A stretch of DNA of 5,912 bases, taken from assembly GCA_003524365.1 (NCBI GenBank), contig DQHS01000172.1:19545-25456 (forward strand), given 5' to 3'. This DNA comes from Cellvibrio sp. GTDB taxonomy: Bacteria > Pseudomonadota > Gammaproteobacteria > Pseudomonadales > Cellvibrionaceae. Shown one piece after another: positions 1 to 5,364 of this stretch. Below the pieces are notes generated by a model. The model was not told the DNA's origin. It saw only the letters and a list, made by a program, of their open reading frames with translations, and did no database searches. A program made the translations under genes and the position numbers. Each line of letters starts with the position of its first letter. Position 1 is the first letter of the stretch.

Positions 1-176
1 GGCATCATCACATCGAGCAGGATCAGGTCCGGCAGACGCCGCGCCGCAAGCTCCAATGCGCGCTCGCCGGAAGTGGCGACAATCAGTTGGCAATCCAGAT
101 CCTCAAGTATTCCACTGAGGACATCCAGATTTTCGGGGGTATCATCGACCAGCAGGATACGCGTCGAGCTCGACAT
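1..176 (-). CDS. Response regulator receiver domain, N-terminal fragment
   Basis: This is a partial gene, read leftwards and cut by the window edge after 58 codons. The visible residues form the first half of a CheY-like receiver: strand beta-1 RILLVDD with the acidic pair D11/D12, then TPENLDVLSGIL, and beta-3 LILLDVMMP with the expected phospho-acceptor Asp at residue 55. The start ATG (174-176) is supported by a Shine-Dalgarno TAAGGA (complement of 187-192), about 10 bases upstream. Receivers beginning VDDTPENL are common in stand-alone regulators, in HD-GYP or GGDEF output proteins and in hybrid kinases. The output domain lies outside the window, so the function cannot be narrowed. It lies on the same strand as ubiB, 186 bp downstream, and is probably a separate transcription unit. 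Confidence 0.9.
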   Translation of the reverse strand, partial: MSSSTRILLVDDTPENLDVLSGILEDLDCQLIVATSGERALELAARRLPDLILLDVMM

Positions 177-337
177 GACAATAAAGTCCTTAACTATTGT
201 TGTCATCCGATAATAGCAGACGCTAAAAGAATAGCTACGCGCCGGTTATGAAGATTTGTTAGGGTAAATCCATACCAGTGAAATTGGAGATCTAAGCGCC
301 AAAATGATGCTCGCTCCAGGCACTGTTTTAATGCTCA

Positions 338-364
338 AGGGCTGCTTCCTTGGGGCTCAGCCCT
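338..364 (-). terminator. Possible weak terminator hairpin after ubiB
   Basis: A perfect 7-bp inverted repeat, AGGGCTG (338-344) and CAGCCCT (358-364), with a 13-base loop, begins inside the ubiB stop codon. On the minus strand no run of T follows it, so it is not a canonical Rho-independent terminator. It could be a transcript-end stem, a pause site or chance. The rest of 177-362 shows only the ribosome binding site of the receiver gene and an AT-rich TATTAT without a convincing -35 partner. Confidence 0.25.
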
Positions 365-2003
365 ATTTTCTAAACCAAAGCGCCACCACTCCAATCGCGG
401 CCAGCACAATTGTCGAAGGTGATACATCGGTCGCGATCCAGTCGCGCAGCACAGCAGAACCTTGCAAATCCTGATACAAGAAATAACCGGCAGCACCAAA
501 GGCCAGTAATGCGATTAGCTTGCGCCGCCCGCGATGTTGGTGAAGATTGCGCTGGGCAACATCCGCTTCCAGCGCATCCAATTTTTGCGCGATCAGCGGT
601 AACTGTTGCAGGCTGTTGAAAATCAGATCCGGCACCTGCGGGAATTTTTCCATCCACTCGGGTGCGTAGCGTTTAAGTTCACCCCACAGGGATTTGGGAT
701 GAAAACGGTTTTTCAGCCAGCGCTCCAGAAACGGATGTGCCGTCGCCCACAAATCCAAATCGGGATACAGCTGGCGACCAAGACCTTCAATATTGAGTAG
801 TGTTTTTTGCAGCAACACTAATTGCGGCTGCACTTCCATCTCAAAGCGGCGCGCAGTGCGGAATAAACTTAGCAGTACATTGGCGAAAGAAATGTCCTTA
901 AGCGGTTTGGCAAAAATGGGCTCACAGACTGTGCGCACTGCCGCTTCCAACTCTTCTACCCGTACCGTATTGGGAACCCAGCCACTTTGTACATGTAGCT
1001 CAGCCACCTGGCGGTAATCGCGGCGGAACATTGCCAACAAATTACGCGCTAAATAGTATTGGTCTTCGCGCGTAAGTGAGCCGACGATTGCCATATCCAC
1101 CGCGATGTACTGCGGCAGCTGCGGATTTTTTCGCGATACAAAAATATTGCCGGGGTGCATATCGGCGTGGAAAAAATTGTGCTCAAACACTTGCGTGAAA
1201 AAAATCTCCACGCCGCGCTCGGCGAGCTTTTTCATATCGGTATTCTGCGCAGCTAATTCATTTAAATTGGTCACCGGAATGCCGTAGATGCGCTCCATCA
1301 CCAATACATTAGCGCGCGTGTAATCCCAATAAATTTCCGGCACATACAGCAGGGGTGAATTTAAAAAGTTGCGGCGCAGTTGCGAGGCATTGGCAGCTTC
1401 GCGCTGCAGATCCAGCTCATCAAAAATCGTGGTGCGATAATCCTGCACAATTTCGACCGGATGCAGGCGTCTGCCATCGATAGTGTTTTTTTCTACCCAG
1501 CGTGCAACCAGCAACAACAGCTCTACATCCTGCGCGATAATTTTTTCAATGCCAGGACGGACTACTTTGATGACTACCTCGCGTCCATCTTTCAACACCG
1601 CGGTATGAACCTGTGCGACTGATGCCGATGCAAGTGGTGCATGCTCGTAGCTTGCAAAAATATCGCCGACTTTTGCACCGAGTGAATTTTCTACTATGCG
1701 CTGGAATTCTTCGTTGGCGAATGGCGCCACATTGTCTTGCAGGTGATTGAGTTCCTGCACTATATCGTCGGGGACCAGATCTGGCCGGGTAGAAAGTAGC
1801 TGGCCGAATTTTACAAAGATGGGACCCAAGTCTTCGCAAGCGCGACGCAGGCATTCGCCGCGCGACATCTTGGGCTTGGGGAAGAGCACAAAGAAGAACA
1901 ACAGGATTCGCGCCGCAATCGGTAAATTGGTGGGCAGTAATTGATCGAGGCGATAGCGTGCGAATACGCGCAGGATTTTTAATAAGCGAAAAAAAACGAT
2001 CAC
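363..2003 (-). CDS. ubiB: UbiB, ABC1/ADCK-type ubiquinone biosynthesis protein
   Basis: UbiB is a membrane-anchored atypical kinase-like ATPase needed for ubiquinone synthesis (COQ8/ADCK relative). The protein is 546 residues, the same as E. coli UbiB as I recall it. Visible family marks: the KxGQ motif KFGQ (65-68); the Ala-rich loop PLASASVAQ (123-131); the invariant Lys in VVIKV (K146); ERIYGIPV (237-244); the catalytic-loop equivalent HADMHPGN (279-286); and the metal-binding DFG-like position D303-M304-A305. Two C-terminal hydrophobic helices (about 495-511 and 527-544) match the known tail. The Gly of the DFG-like motif is Ala here (E. coli has DCG). The start is GTG: an in-frame TGA lies at 2025-2027 and no other ATG/GTG/TTG falls between, with AAGAGA about 10 bases upstream. 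It is the last gene of the ubiE-ubiJ-ubiB cluster but is separated from ubiJ by a repeat array. Confidence 0.97.
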   Translation of the reverse strand: MIVFFRLLKILRVFARYRLDQLLPTNLPIAARILLFFFVLFPKPKMSRGECLRRACEDLGPIFVKFGQLLSTRPDLVPDDIVQELNHLQDNVAPFANEEFQRIVENSLGAKVGDIFASYEHAPLASASVAQVHTAVLKDGREVVIKVVRPGIEKIIAQDVELLLLVARWVEKNTIDGRRLHPVEIVQDYRTTIFDELDLQREAANASQLRRNFLNSPLLYVPEIYWDYTRANVLVMERIYGIPVTNLNELAAQNTDMKKLAERGVEIFFTQVFEHNFFHADMHPGNIFVSRKNPQLPQYIAVDMAIVGSLTREDQYYLARNLLAMFRRDYRQVAELHVQSGWVPNTVRVEELEAAVRTVCEPIFAKPLKDISFANVLLSLFRTARRFEMEVQPQLVLLQKTLLNIEGLGRQLYPDLDLWATAHPFLERWLKNRFHPKSLWGELKRYAPEWMEKFPQVPDLIFNSLQQLPLIAQKLDALEADVAQRNLHQHRGRRKLIALLAFGAAGYFLYQDLQGSAVLRDWIATDVSPSTIVLAAIGVVALWFRK

Positions 2004-2037
2004 GAATATATATTCTCTTATGCTTCAATTTCGTTTT

Positions 2038-2065
2038 ATGGATACCTGCGTTCGCAGGTATGACG
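2038..2065 (+). repeat. Left palindromic repeat (REP/dRS3-like)
   Basis: The core ATACCTGCG-TT-CGCAGGTAT (2042-2061) is a perfect 9-bp inverted repeat, flanked by ATGG and GACG. It is the inverted partner of the repeat at 2247-2274. All four differences between the two copies are in the stem and form two compensated pairs, so both copies keep full self-complementarity. It lies just upstream of the ubiB start and would form a hairpin in the leader of the ubiB message. Confidence 0.8.
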
Positions 2066-2081
2066 CTGGGGTCAGTCCACC

Positions 2082-2249
2082 AGTACGGAGTAACCCGTCC
2101 GTAACAGAACAAACTGTTAGTAACGGAGTAAGCCGTCTGTAACAGAACAAACTGTTAGTAGCGGAGTAACCCGCCCGTAACAGAACAACCTGTTAGTAAC
2201 GGAGTAAGCTGTAAGTTACAGGTAAACTTCTAGTAACGGAGTCAGCCGT
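2082..2249. repeat. 38-bp tandem repeat array, about 4.5 copies
   Basis: Units begin with AGTA at 2082 (37 bp), 2119 (38 bp), 2157 (38 bp) and 2195 (37 bp, decayed second half). A fifth partial unit runs 2232-2249 into the right palindrome. Each complete unit holds two short inverted repeats: ACGG-N6-CCGT and TAACAG-N6-CTGTTA (for example taacagaacaaactgtta at 2102-2119). In unit 3 the first stem is GCGG/CCGC, a paired change that keeps it intact. In unit 4 it becomes ACGG/CTGT, which still pairs with a G-U wobble in one RNA sense, and the second stem is replaced by the palindrome CTGTAAGTTACAG (2209-2221). There is no open reading frame of note. On transcripts from ubiE it would lie between the ubiJ stop and the ubiB start. 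Confidence 0.9.
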
Positions 2250-2274
2250 CATTCCCGCGAACGCGGGAATCCAT
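2247..2274 (-). repeat. Right palindromic repeat (dRS3-like), overlapping ubiJ 3' end
   Basis: The core ATTCCCGCGAACGCGGGAAT (2251-2270) is a perfect inverted repeat and fits the pattern ATTCCC-N8-GGGAAT, known in Neisseria as dRS3; similar GTCATTCCCGC repeats are dispersed in many proteobacterial genomes. On the minus strand it encodes the last eight residues of UbiJ (HGFPRSRE) and the TGA stop (2249-2251). It is the inverted counterpart of 2038-2065. Confidence 0.8.
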
Positions 2275-2899
2275 GTGTGTTGCGCTCGGCAATTAATTTT
2301 TCCACACGCGCCGCTGCGCGATCTACCGCTAAACGCAGGTCATCAACCTGGCGATAAAAATCTTCCAGCTCGGGTTTGCCCGGCAGGGCTTTTAACTCTT
2401 CAGTGAGGAACTCGCCAGTGAGGCGCTGCGCGCTTTTTGCGCGATCTTTGGCCCAGCCGAATTTGGCACGGATCATTTGTGCAGTTTGATGGCCGATAAT
2501 ATCGCCAGTGAATTGGCTGAGTATTTCTTCCCAATCAATATCGAGATTTTTCATCAGCCGCTGCAGGTCGGCGAGCAGGCTTAAATCACCCATCACCGCT
2601 ACACCACTGTCTTTTAAATTGTGGGTTTCGGTCTGACTCAATTGAGCTAAGGCCAGGAGTGAACCCGTGATGCGTGTATCTACGTCACCTTCCCAATTGC
2701 CCATCAAGCGCAGCTCATCATCCATCGGCATGATAAAAAATTGCAGCGCGGGTGCGGTGATTTGCACGGCGAGAATTTTGCCTTCCAATTGCGCGAGGCT
2801 GATGCGCGTGGCGGGGTCGTAACGCAGCGCGGCATTCAGCATTTTTTCGGCGCTGGCGAGTGCAGCGATGGTGAGCGTACTTGTCATGAACAGGGCCAT
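2249..2899 (-). CDS. ubiJ: UbiJ, SCP2-domain ubiquinone biosynthesis accessory factor
   Basis: UbiJ (formerly YigP) is an accessory protein of the soluble ubiquinone-biosynthesis complex, proposed to bind lipid intermediates through an SCP2-like domain. The 216 residues show an N-terminal SCP2-like region (about 15-110, with LEGKILAVQI and the family-typical GNWEGDVDTRITGS at 67-80). A middle segment includes FTGDIIGHQTA (130-140), and the C-terminus is a charged, coiled-coil-like helix ending VEKLIAER near 206. E. coli UbiJ (201 aa) ends at the equivalent of that helix. Here about ten more residues follow, the last eight from the palindromic repeat. The ATG overlaps the ubiE stop by one base (TAATG), implying translational coupling. 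A second in-frame ATG four codons later (2885-2887) has no better ribosome binding site. Confidence 0.9.
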   Translation of the reverse strand: MALFMTSTLTIAALASAEKMLNAALRYDPATRISLAQLEGKILAVQITAPALQFFIMPMDDELRLMGNWEGDVDTRITGSLLALAQLSQTETHNLKDSGVAVMGDLSLLADLQRLMKNLDIDWEEILSQFTGDIIGHQTAQMIRAKFGWAKDRAKSAQRLTGEFLTEELKALPGKPELEDFYRQVDDLRLAVDRAAARVEKLIAERNTHGFPRSRE

Positions 2900-3648
2900 T
2901 AAGGTTTGATGCCTTTATGCAGCGCGACTATGCCGCCGGTCATATTGTGGAATTCGGTGCGCACAAATCCGGCGGCATCCATCATCTCTTTGAGGGTTTG
3001 CTGATCCGGGTGCATGCGGATCGATTCGGCGAGGTAGCGATAGCTCTCGGCATCGTTAGTCACCAGCTTGCCCATAAACGGCAGCACTTTAAAAGAATAG
3101 GTATCGTAAATTTTGCTGAGGATTTCGCTTTGTGGTTTGGAAAATTCCAACACCAGTAAACGGCCGCCGGGTTTTAATACGCGCTGCATGGAGCGAAGAG
3201 CCATGTCTTTATCAGTAACGTTGCGCAAACCGAAAGCGATGGTGATGCAATCAAAAGTGTTATCGGGAAAGGGCAGGTATTGCGCATCGCACTGGGCGAA
3301 GTTGATATTGCCGGCAATGCCGCGATCGGTCAGGCGGTCGCGCCCCACGCCGAGCATGGAGGCATTGATGTCCGCGAGTACCACTTGCCCATTCGCACCG
3401 ACCAGCTTGGCAAACTGATAACTCAAATCGCCGGTGCCGCCTGCAATATCCAAGACTTTGTGCCCGGCGCGCACGCCCGAGGCTTCAATGGTGAACCGCT
3501 TCCACAGGCGATGTACGCCGGCCGACATCAAATCATTCATCACATCGTATTTGGCGGCGACTGAGTGAAAGACCTCGGCGACACGTTCGGCTTTTTCTTC
3601 GACAGGAACTTCCTGAAAGCCAAAGTGGGTGGTTTTTTTATCGTTCAT
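2899..3648 (-). CDS. ubiE: UbiE, ubiquinone/menaquinone C-methyltransferase
   Basis: UbiE is the SAM-dependent C-methyltransferase acting on demethylmenaquinol and 2-polyprenyl-6-methoxybenzoquinol. The 249-residue protein (E. coli 251) begins MNDKKTTHFGFQEV, aligning with E. coli TTHFGFQ. Marks of the class I fold and family: YDVMNDLMS with the downstream H/W of the UbiE signature (34-49), SAM motif I VLDIAGGTGDL (65-75), acidic VVLADIN (89-95), PFPDNTFDCITIAFGLRN (126-143), RVLKPGGRLLVLEF (156-169) and SYRYLAESIRMHPDQ (202-216). The frame stays open upstream to an ATG at 3729, but those 27 residues are unlike the family and translate a repeat-rich leader, so the ATG at 3646-3648 is preferred (weak GGA about 7 bases upstream). 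It is the first gene of the cluster, overlapping ubiJ by one base. Confidence 0.97.
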   Translation of the reverse strand: MNDKKTTHFGFQEVPVEEKAERVAEVFHSVAAKYDVMNDLMSAGVHRLWKRFTIEASGVRAGHKVLDIAGGTGDLSYQFAKLVGANGQVVLADINASMLGVGRDRLTDRGIAGNINFAQCDAQYLPFPDNTFDCITIAFGLRNVTDKDMALRSMQRVLKPGGRLLVLEFSKPQSEILSKIYDTYSFKVLPFMGKLVTNDAESYRYLAESIRMHPDQQTLKEMMDAAGFVRTEFHNMTGGIVALHKGIKP

Positions 3649-3666
3649 AGTGGAATCCAAAGGCAG

Positions 3667-3738
3667 GCAACCCAAGCGGGCAGGGTGGCGGCATTGTACT
3701 GGCATTGTATGGGCATTGCACAGCGGCACTTGGGTTGC
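3667..3738. repeat. Inverted repeat enclosing three 11-bp direct repeats, ubiE leader
   Basis: GCAACCCAAG (3667-3676) and CTTGGGTTGC (3729-3738) are a perfect 10-bp inverted repeat 52 bp apart. Between them are three contiguous 11-bp direct repeats: GGCATTGTACT (3690-3700), GGCATTGTATG (3701-3711) and GGCATTGCACA (3712-3722), about one helical turn each. The block starts 18 bp upstream of the ubiE start codon. It may be an operator with phased sites or a structured 5' leader. On the minus strand two of the repeats contain TACAAT, a -10-like hexamer, but without good -35 partners. Confidence 0.65.
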
Positions 3739-3785
3739 GACATGGCGGGAGTAAGATGCCCCACAACCACTAATGATGGAAAATT

Positions 3786-3817
3786 TTGATAGTTTTTCAG
3801 CCGTCGTTGCGTAAAAT
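3786..3817 (-). promoter_or_regulatory. Candidate ubiE promoter
   Basis: On the minus strand TTTACG (complement of 3810-3815) and TATCAA (complement of 3786-3791) are separated by 18 bases, each 4 of 6 to the sigma-70 consensus. This would give a leader of roughly 130 bases carrying the inverted/direct repeat block ahead of ubiE. The call rests on hexamer matching alone and is weak. Confidence 0.25.
3786..3817 (+). promoter_or_regulatory. Candidate promoter of the phospholipase A2-like gene
   Basis: TTGATA (3786-3791, 5 of 6 to consensus) and TAAAAT (3812-3817, 5 of 6) are on the plus strand, about 65 bases upstream of the start at 3882. The 20-base spacer is longer than usual for sigma-70, so the pairing is doubtful. 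It occupies nearly the same bases as the candidate ubiE promoter on the other strand. Confidence 0.25.
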
Positions 3818-3881
3818 CCCCGCCACTATCGATTCATATCCCATCGCCATTACCTTCACAGCGCGGAGGAAGGAACAGCTT

Positions 3882-4421
3882 ATGCGCGCCCCTGGATTTT
3901 TGATCTTTCTGTTTATTGCCCCCATCATCGCTCACACCAGCCATGCCAACGAGCTTAAGCCCTTTACTACTGATGGCTGCTCGATGTGGATGGATGGTAC
4001 ATTGGAGCAGCCCAACCTCTGGCGCCATTGCTGCGTCGCCCATGATCTGGACTATTGGAAGGGTGGCAGCGAAGAGCAGCGCAAAAAGGCTGATGAGAAT
4101 ATCCAGGCCTGTGTGAACGAGGCACAAGGCTCGGGTATGGCCAACTATATGTATAAAAATGTGCGCTGGGGCGGCAGCCCTTACTGGATGAATTATTACC
4201 GCTGGGGCTATGGCTGGGATTATCTCGACGGTCTCTGGCCGCGCGGCTATAAAGTCCCCACACAGGATGAGCAGGCACAGATTGATCGCTTGCTACCCGC
4301 CGCCTATCAATTACTACGTGAGGATGCGCAAAAAAATCCTCCCACCACCTCCAGCGCTTCCAGCAGTAGCCTCAACGGGGCCACCAACAGTGACGCGAAT
4401 GAAGAGTCTCCCGCCAAATAA
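3882..4421 (+). CDS. Secreted phospholipase A2-like protein
   Basis: The product is a 179-residue exported protein. Residues 1-22 are a Sec-type signal peptide (hydrophobic GFLIFLFIAPIIA, likely cleavage after SHA). The mature part carries DGCSMWMDGT (31-40) and LWRHCCVAHDLDYWKGG (46-62), which holds the CCxxHD core of phospholipase A2 with candidate dyad H54/D55. ADENIQACV (70-78) and an aromatic stretch with VRWGGSPYW and YRWGYGWDYL (94-115) follow, then a Ser/Thr/Asn-rich low-complexity tail (154-179). Four cysteines (33, 50, 51, 77) could form two disulfides. The usual CCxxHDxCY has Asp for the last Cys, and no classical YGxxCGxGG calcium loop is seen, so substrate and activity are uncertain. 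The start is set by GGAGGAAGGA, ending 7 bases before the ATG. The frame is open upstream to 3786, but that extension lacks a signal peptide. Confidence 0.85.
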   Translation: MRAPGFLIFLFIAPIIAHTSHANELKPFTTDGCSMWMDGTLEQPNLWRHCCVAHDLDYWKGGSEEQRKKADENIQACVNEAQGSGMANYMYKNVRWGGSPYWMNYYRWGYGWDYLDGLWPRGYKVPTQDEQAQIDRLLPAAYQLLREDAQKNPPTTSSASSSSLNGATNSDANEESPAK

Positions 4422-4500
4422 ACGTAAGGGTTGCATTTAAACCATTCCTGCGTGCAGTACCGCACAAATATTCATCTCCCTCGAGTGTTTGAATAGGCTG

Positions 4501-4527
4501 ATTATCGGGTGTGTAGCACCCGATAAT
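4501..4527 (+). terminator. Perfect 11-bp stem-loop after the phospholipase-like gene
   Basis: ATTATCGGGTG (4501-4511) and CACCCGATAAT (4517-4527) form a perfect 11-bp stem with a 5-base loop, 80 bp downstream of the stop at 4421. A T-rich tail is lacking (TTCCTGTT follows), so termination efficiency is unclear. The position, 44 bp before the next start codon, also allows a role as an operator or leader hairpin of the PEP-CTERM gene. Confidence 0.4.
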
Positions 4528-4571
4528 TCCTGTTGCTCCCATTACCGGGGCTAGTCCCCAAGGAATTCGCT

Positions 4572-5276
4572 ATGCAAACAATCCTGCGTTGGGCTGTGCG
4601 TTGTTTAGCCATTGTGTCAATTGTGGCGTCTCTACCTGCATCGGCCTATCTGCAATTTACTTATACGAGCCAACAACTGCCGCTAACGTCTTATCTCATC
4701 GAGGAATGGCCGCAGGATTTATTTGATCCGCCGCTGCCACCACCGGCATTTACGCTGTCCTTTCGCGCACCCGAGCAAGATCTATCACTGCAGCCGTTAA
4801 CGCATTTCCGTGCGGAGAACTTCGCCTTTTCACTGATTTCGCCTGATGCTGACTATATTTATTACCCTGTTGATATTGATCCCACGTCCTACGGGCAAGT
4901 AAGCCTCGACAGAGCGGGAATGGTAGCTGGCTGGAACTTGATGGTTCAAATGACAGAGCTAATTACCCCTGATACCGATATGCTCGTGCACGAAATGAGT
5001 GATCATCAAATCAGGATCAGCTCCAATAGCGAGACGGGAGATCAGTTGACCTTACGTTTTCACCCCACCACCTGGCATCGACATTGGATACAACTCGCAC
5101 AGCTCGAATTCACCTTTGCCGATATCAGCAGCGGTAACTGGACAATAGAGAAAGTCTCCGTGCCTGAACCGCGCTTGGCAACGTTATTGATGGTGGGCTT
5201 GTTGGTACTGCTCTGGTCGCGACAAAGGAACAAAAAGGCCTTGGACGATGGGCAAAAACAGATGAACCACGCCTAA
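4572..5276 (+). CDS. PEP-CTERM sorting domain protein, function unknown
   Basis: The product is a 234-residue exported protein. Residues 1-25 are a signal peptide (hydrophobic core after MQTILRWAVR, cleavage likely after ASA). The body (26-195) is rich in aromatic and acidic residues, with a Pro-rich stretch FDPPLPPPAF (51-60) and probable beta-sandwich character; I recognise no enzyme motif. The C-terminus has the PEP-CTERM layout: VPEP (197-200), a hydrophobic helix (about 201-215) and a basic cluster RQRNKK. Such tails are processed by exosortases in bacteria making exopolysaccharide or biofilm; no exosortase is in the window. The tail continues 12 residues past the basic cluster, longer than usual. 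AAGGA (4560-4564), 7 bases before the ATG, fixes the start. The reading frame extends to 4533, but those codons have no ribosome binding site. Confidence 0.8.
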   Translation: MQTILRWAVRCLAIVSIVASLPASAYLQFTYTSQQLPLTSYLIEEWPQDLFDPPLPPPAFTLSFRAPEQDLSLQPLTHFRAENFAFSLISPDADYIYYPVDIDPTSYGQVSLDRAGMVAGWNLMVQMTELITPDTDMLVHEMSDHQIRISSNSETGDQLTLRFHPTTWHRHWIQLAQLEFTFADISSGNWTIEKVSVPEPRLATLLMVGLLVLLWSRQRNKKALDDGQKQMNHA

Positions 5277-5343
5277 TGCAAAGGGTCCATGAAACAAATG
5301 CACCAAAATATGTTTGAAATCCATTAACTAGATTACAATTGCG

Positions 5344-5364
5344 CCCCCGGACATTGGTCGGGGG
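5344..5364 (+). terminator. GC-rich hairpin after the PEP-CTERM gene
   Basis: CCCCCG (5344-5349) and CGGGGG (5359-5364) form a perfect 6-bp all-GC stem with a 9-base loop, 67 bp after the stop at 5276. It is followed by AGCAGCTTTACTG, with only a short T run several bases away, so it is a weak terminator candidate. The rest of 5277-5496 shows no convincing gene or complete promoter. A perfect TATAAT at 5482-5487 has no -35 and lies too close to the next ATG. Confidence 0.35.

Larger units (their letters stand above)
2038..2274. mobile_element. Possible MITE-like composite: tandem array within inverted palindromic ends
   Basis: The ubiJ-ubiB spacer is bounded by two 28-bp copies of one repeat in opposite orientation (2038-2065 and 2247-2274), identical at 24 of 28 positions when one is reverse-complemented. 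Between them lie the 38-bp tandem units. No coding capacity is visible inside, so if mobile the element would depend on a transposase elsewhere. I see no clear target-site duplication (flanks TTTT on the left, GTGTG on the right). Two independent insertions of a dispersed palindromic repeat flanking a local tandem array would look the same. Confidence 0.35.

Noticed and set aside
304..471. Short plus-strand ORF beginning ATGATG upstream of the ubiB 3' end
   Set aside because: It is mostly antisense to the ubiB C-terminus, has no ribosome binding site and no recognisable protein features.
1546..2112. 188-residue minus-strand reading frame overlapping the ubiB 5' end and the repeats
   Set aside because: It overlaps ubiB in another frame, is Arg/Pro/Ser-rich as expected for a shadow frame, and starts inside the tandem repeat.
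2082..2249. CRISPR array
   Set aside because: The units are contiguous near-identical 38-mers with no unique spacers, and there are no cas genes.
2082..2249. Iteron-type replication origin
   Set aside because: There is no replication initiator gene or AT-rich unwinding region, and the repeats lie between housekeeping ubi genes on what appears to be the chromosome.
2917..3564. Plus-strand open frames antisense to ubiE
   Set aside because: They are shadows of the well-supported ubiE gene, with no ribosome binding sites or recognisable protein features.
3649..3729. In-frame upstream ATG giving UbiE a 27-residue N-terminal extension
   Set aside because: The extension does not resemble the family, translates the repeat-rich leader, and the internal ATG gives a near-exact match to the E. 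coli UbiE N-terminus and length.
5289..5327. 12-codon ORF (MKQMHQNMFEIH) after AAGGG, followed by the GC hairpin at 5344-5364; possible attenuator leader peptide
   Set aside because: There is no run of Arg, Lys or other amino acid relevant to the downstream decarboxylase, and the hairpin has no U-tract or visible alternative pairing. An ORF this short is easily chance.
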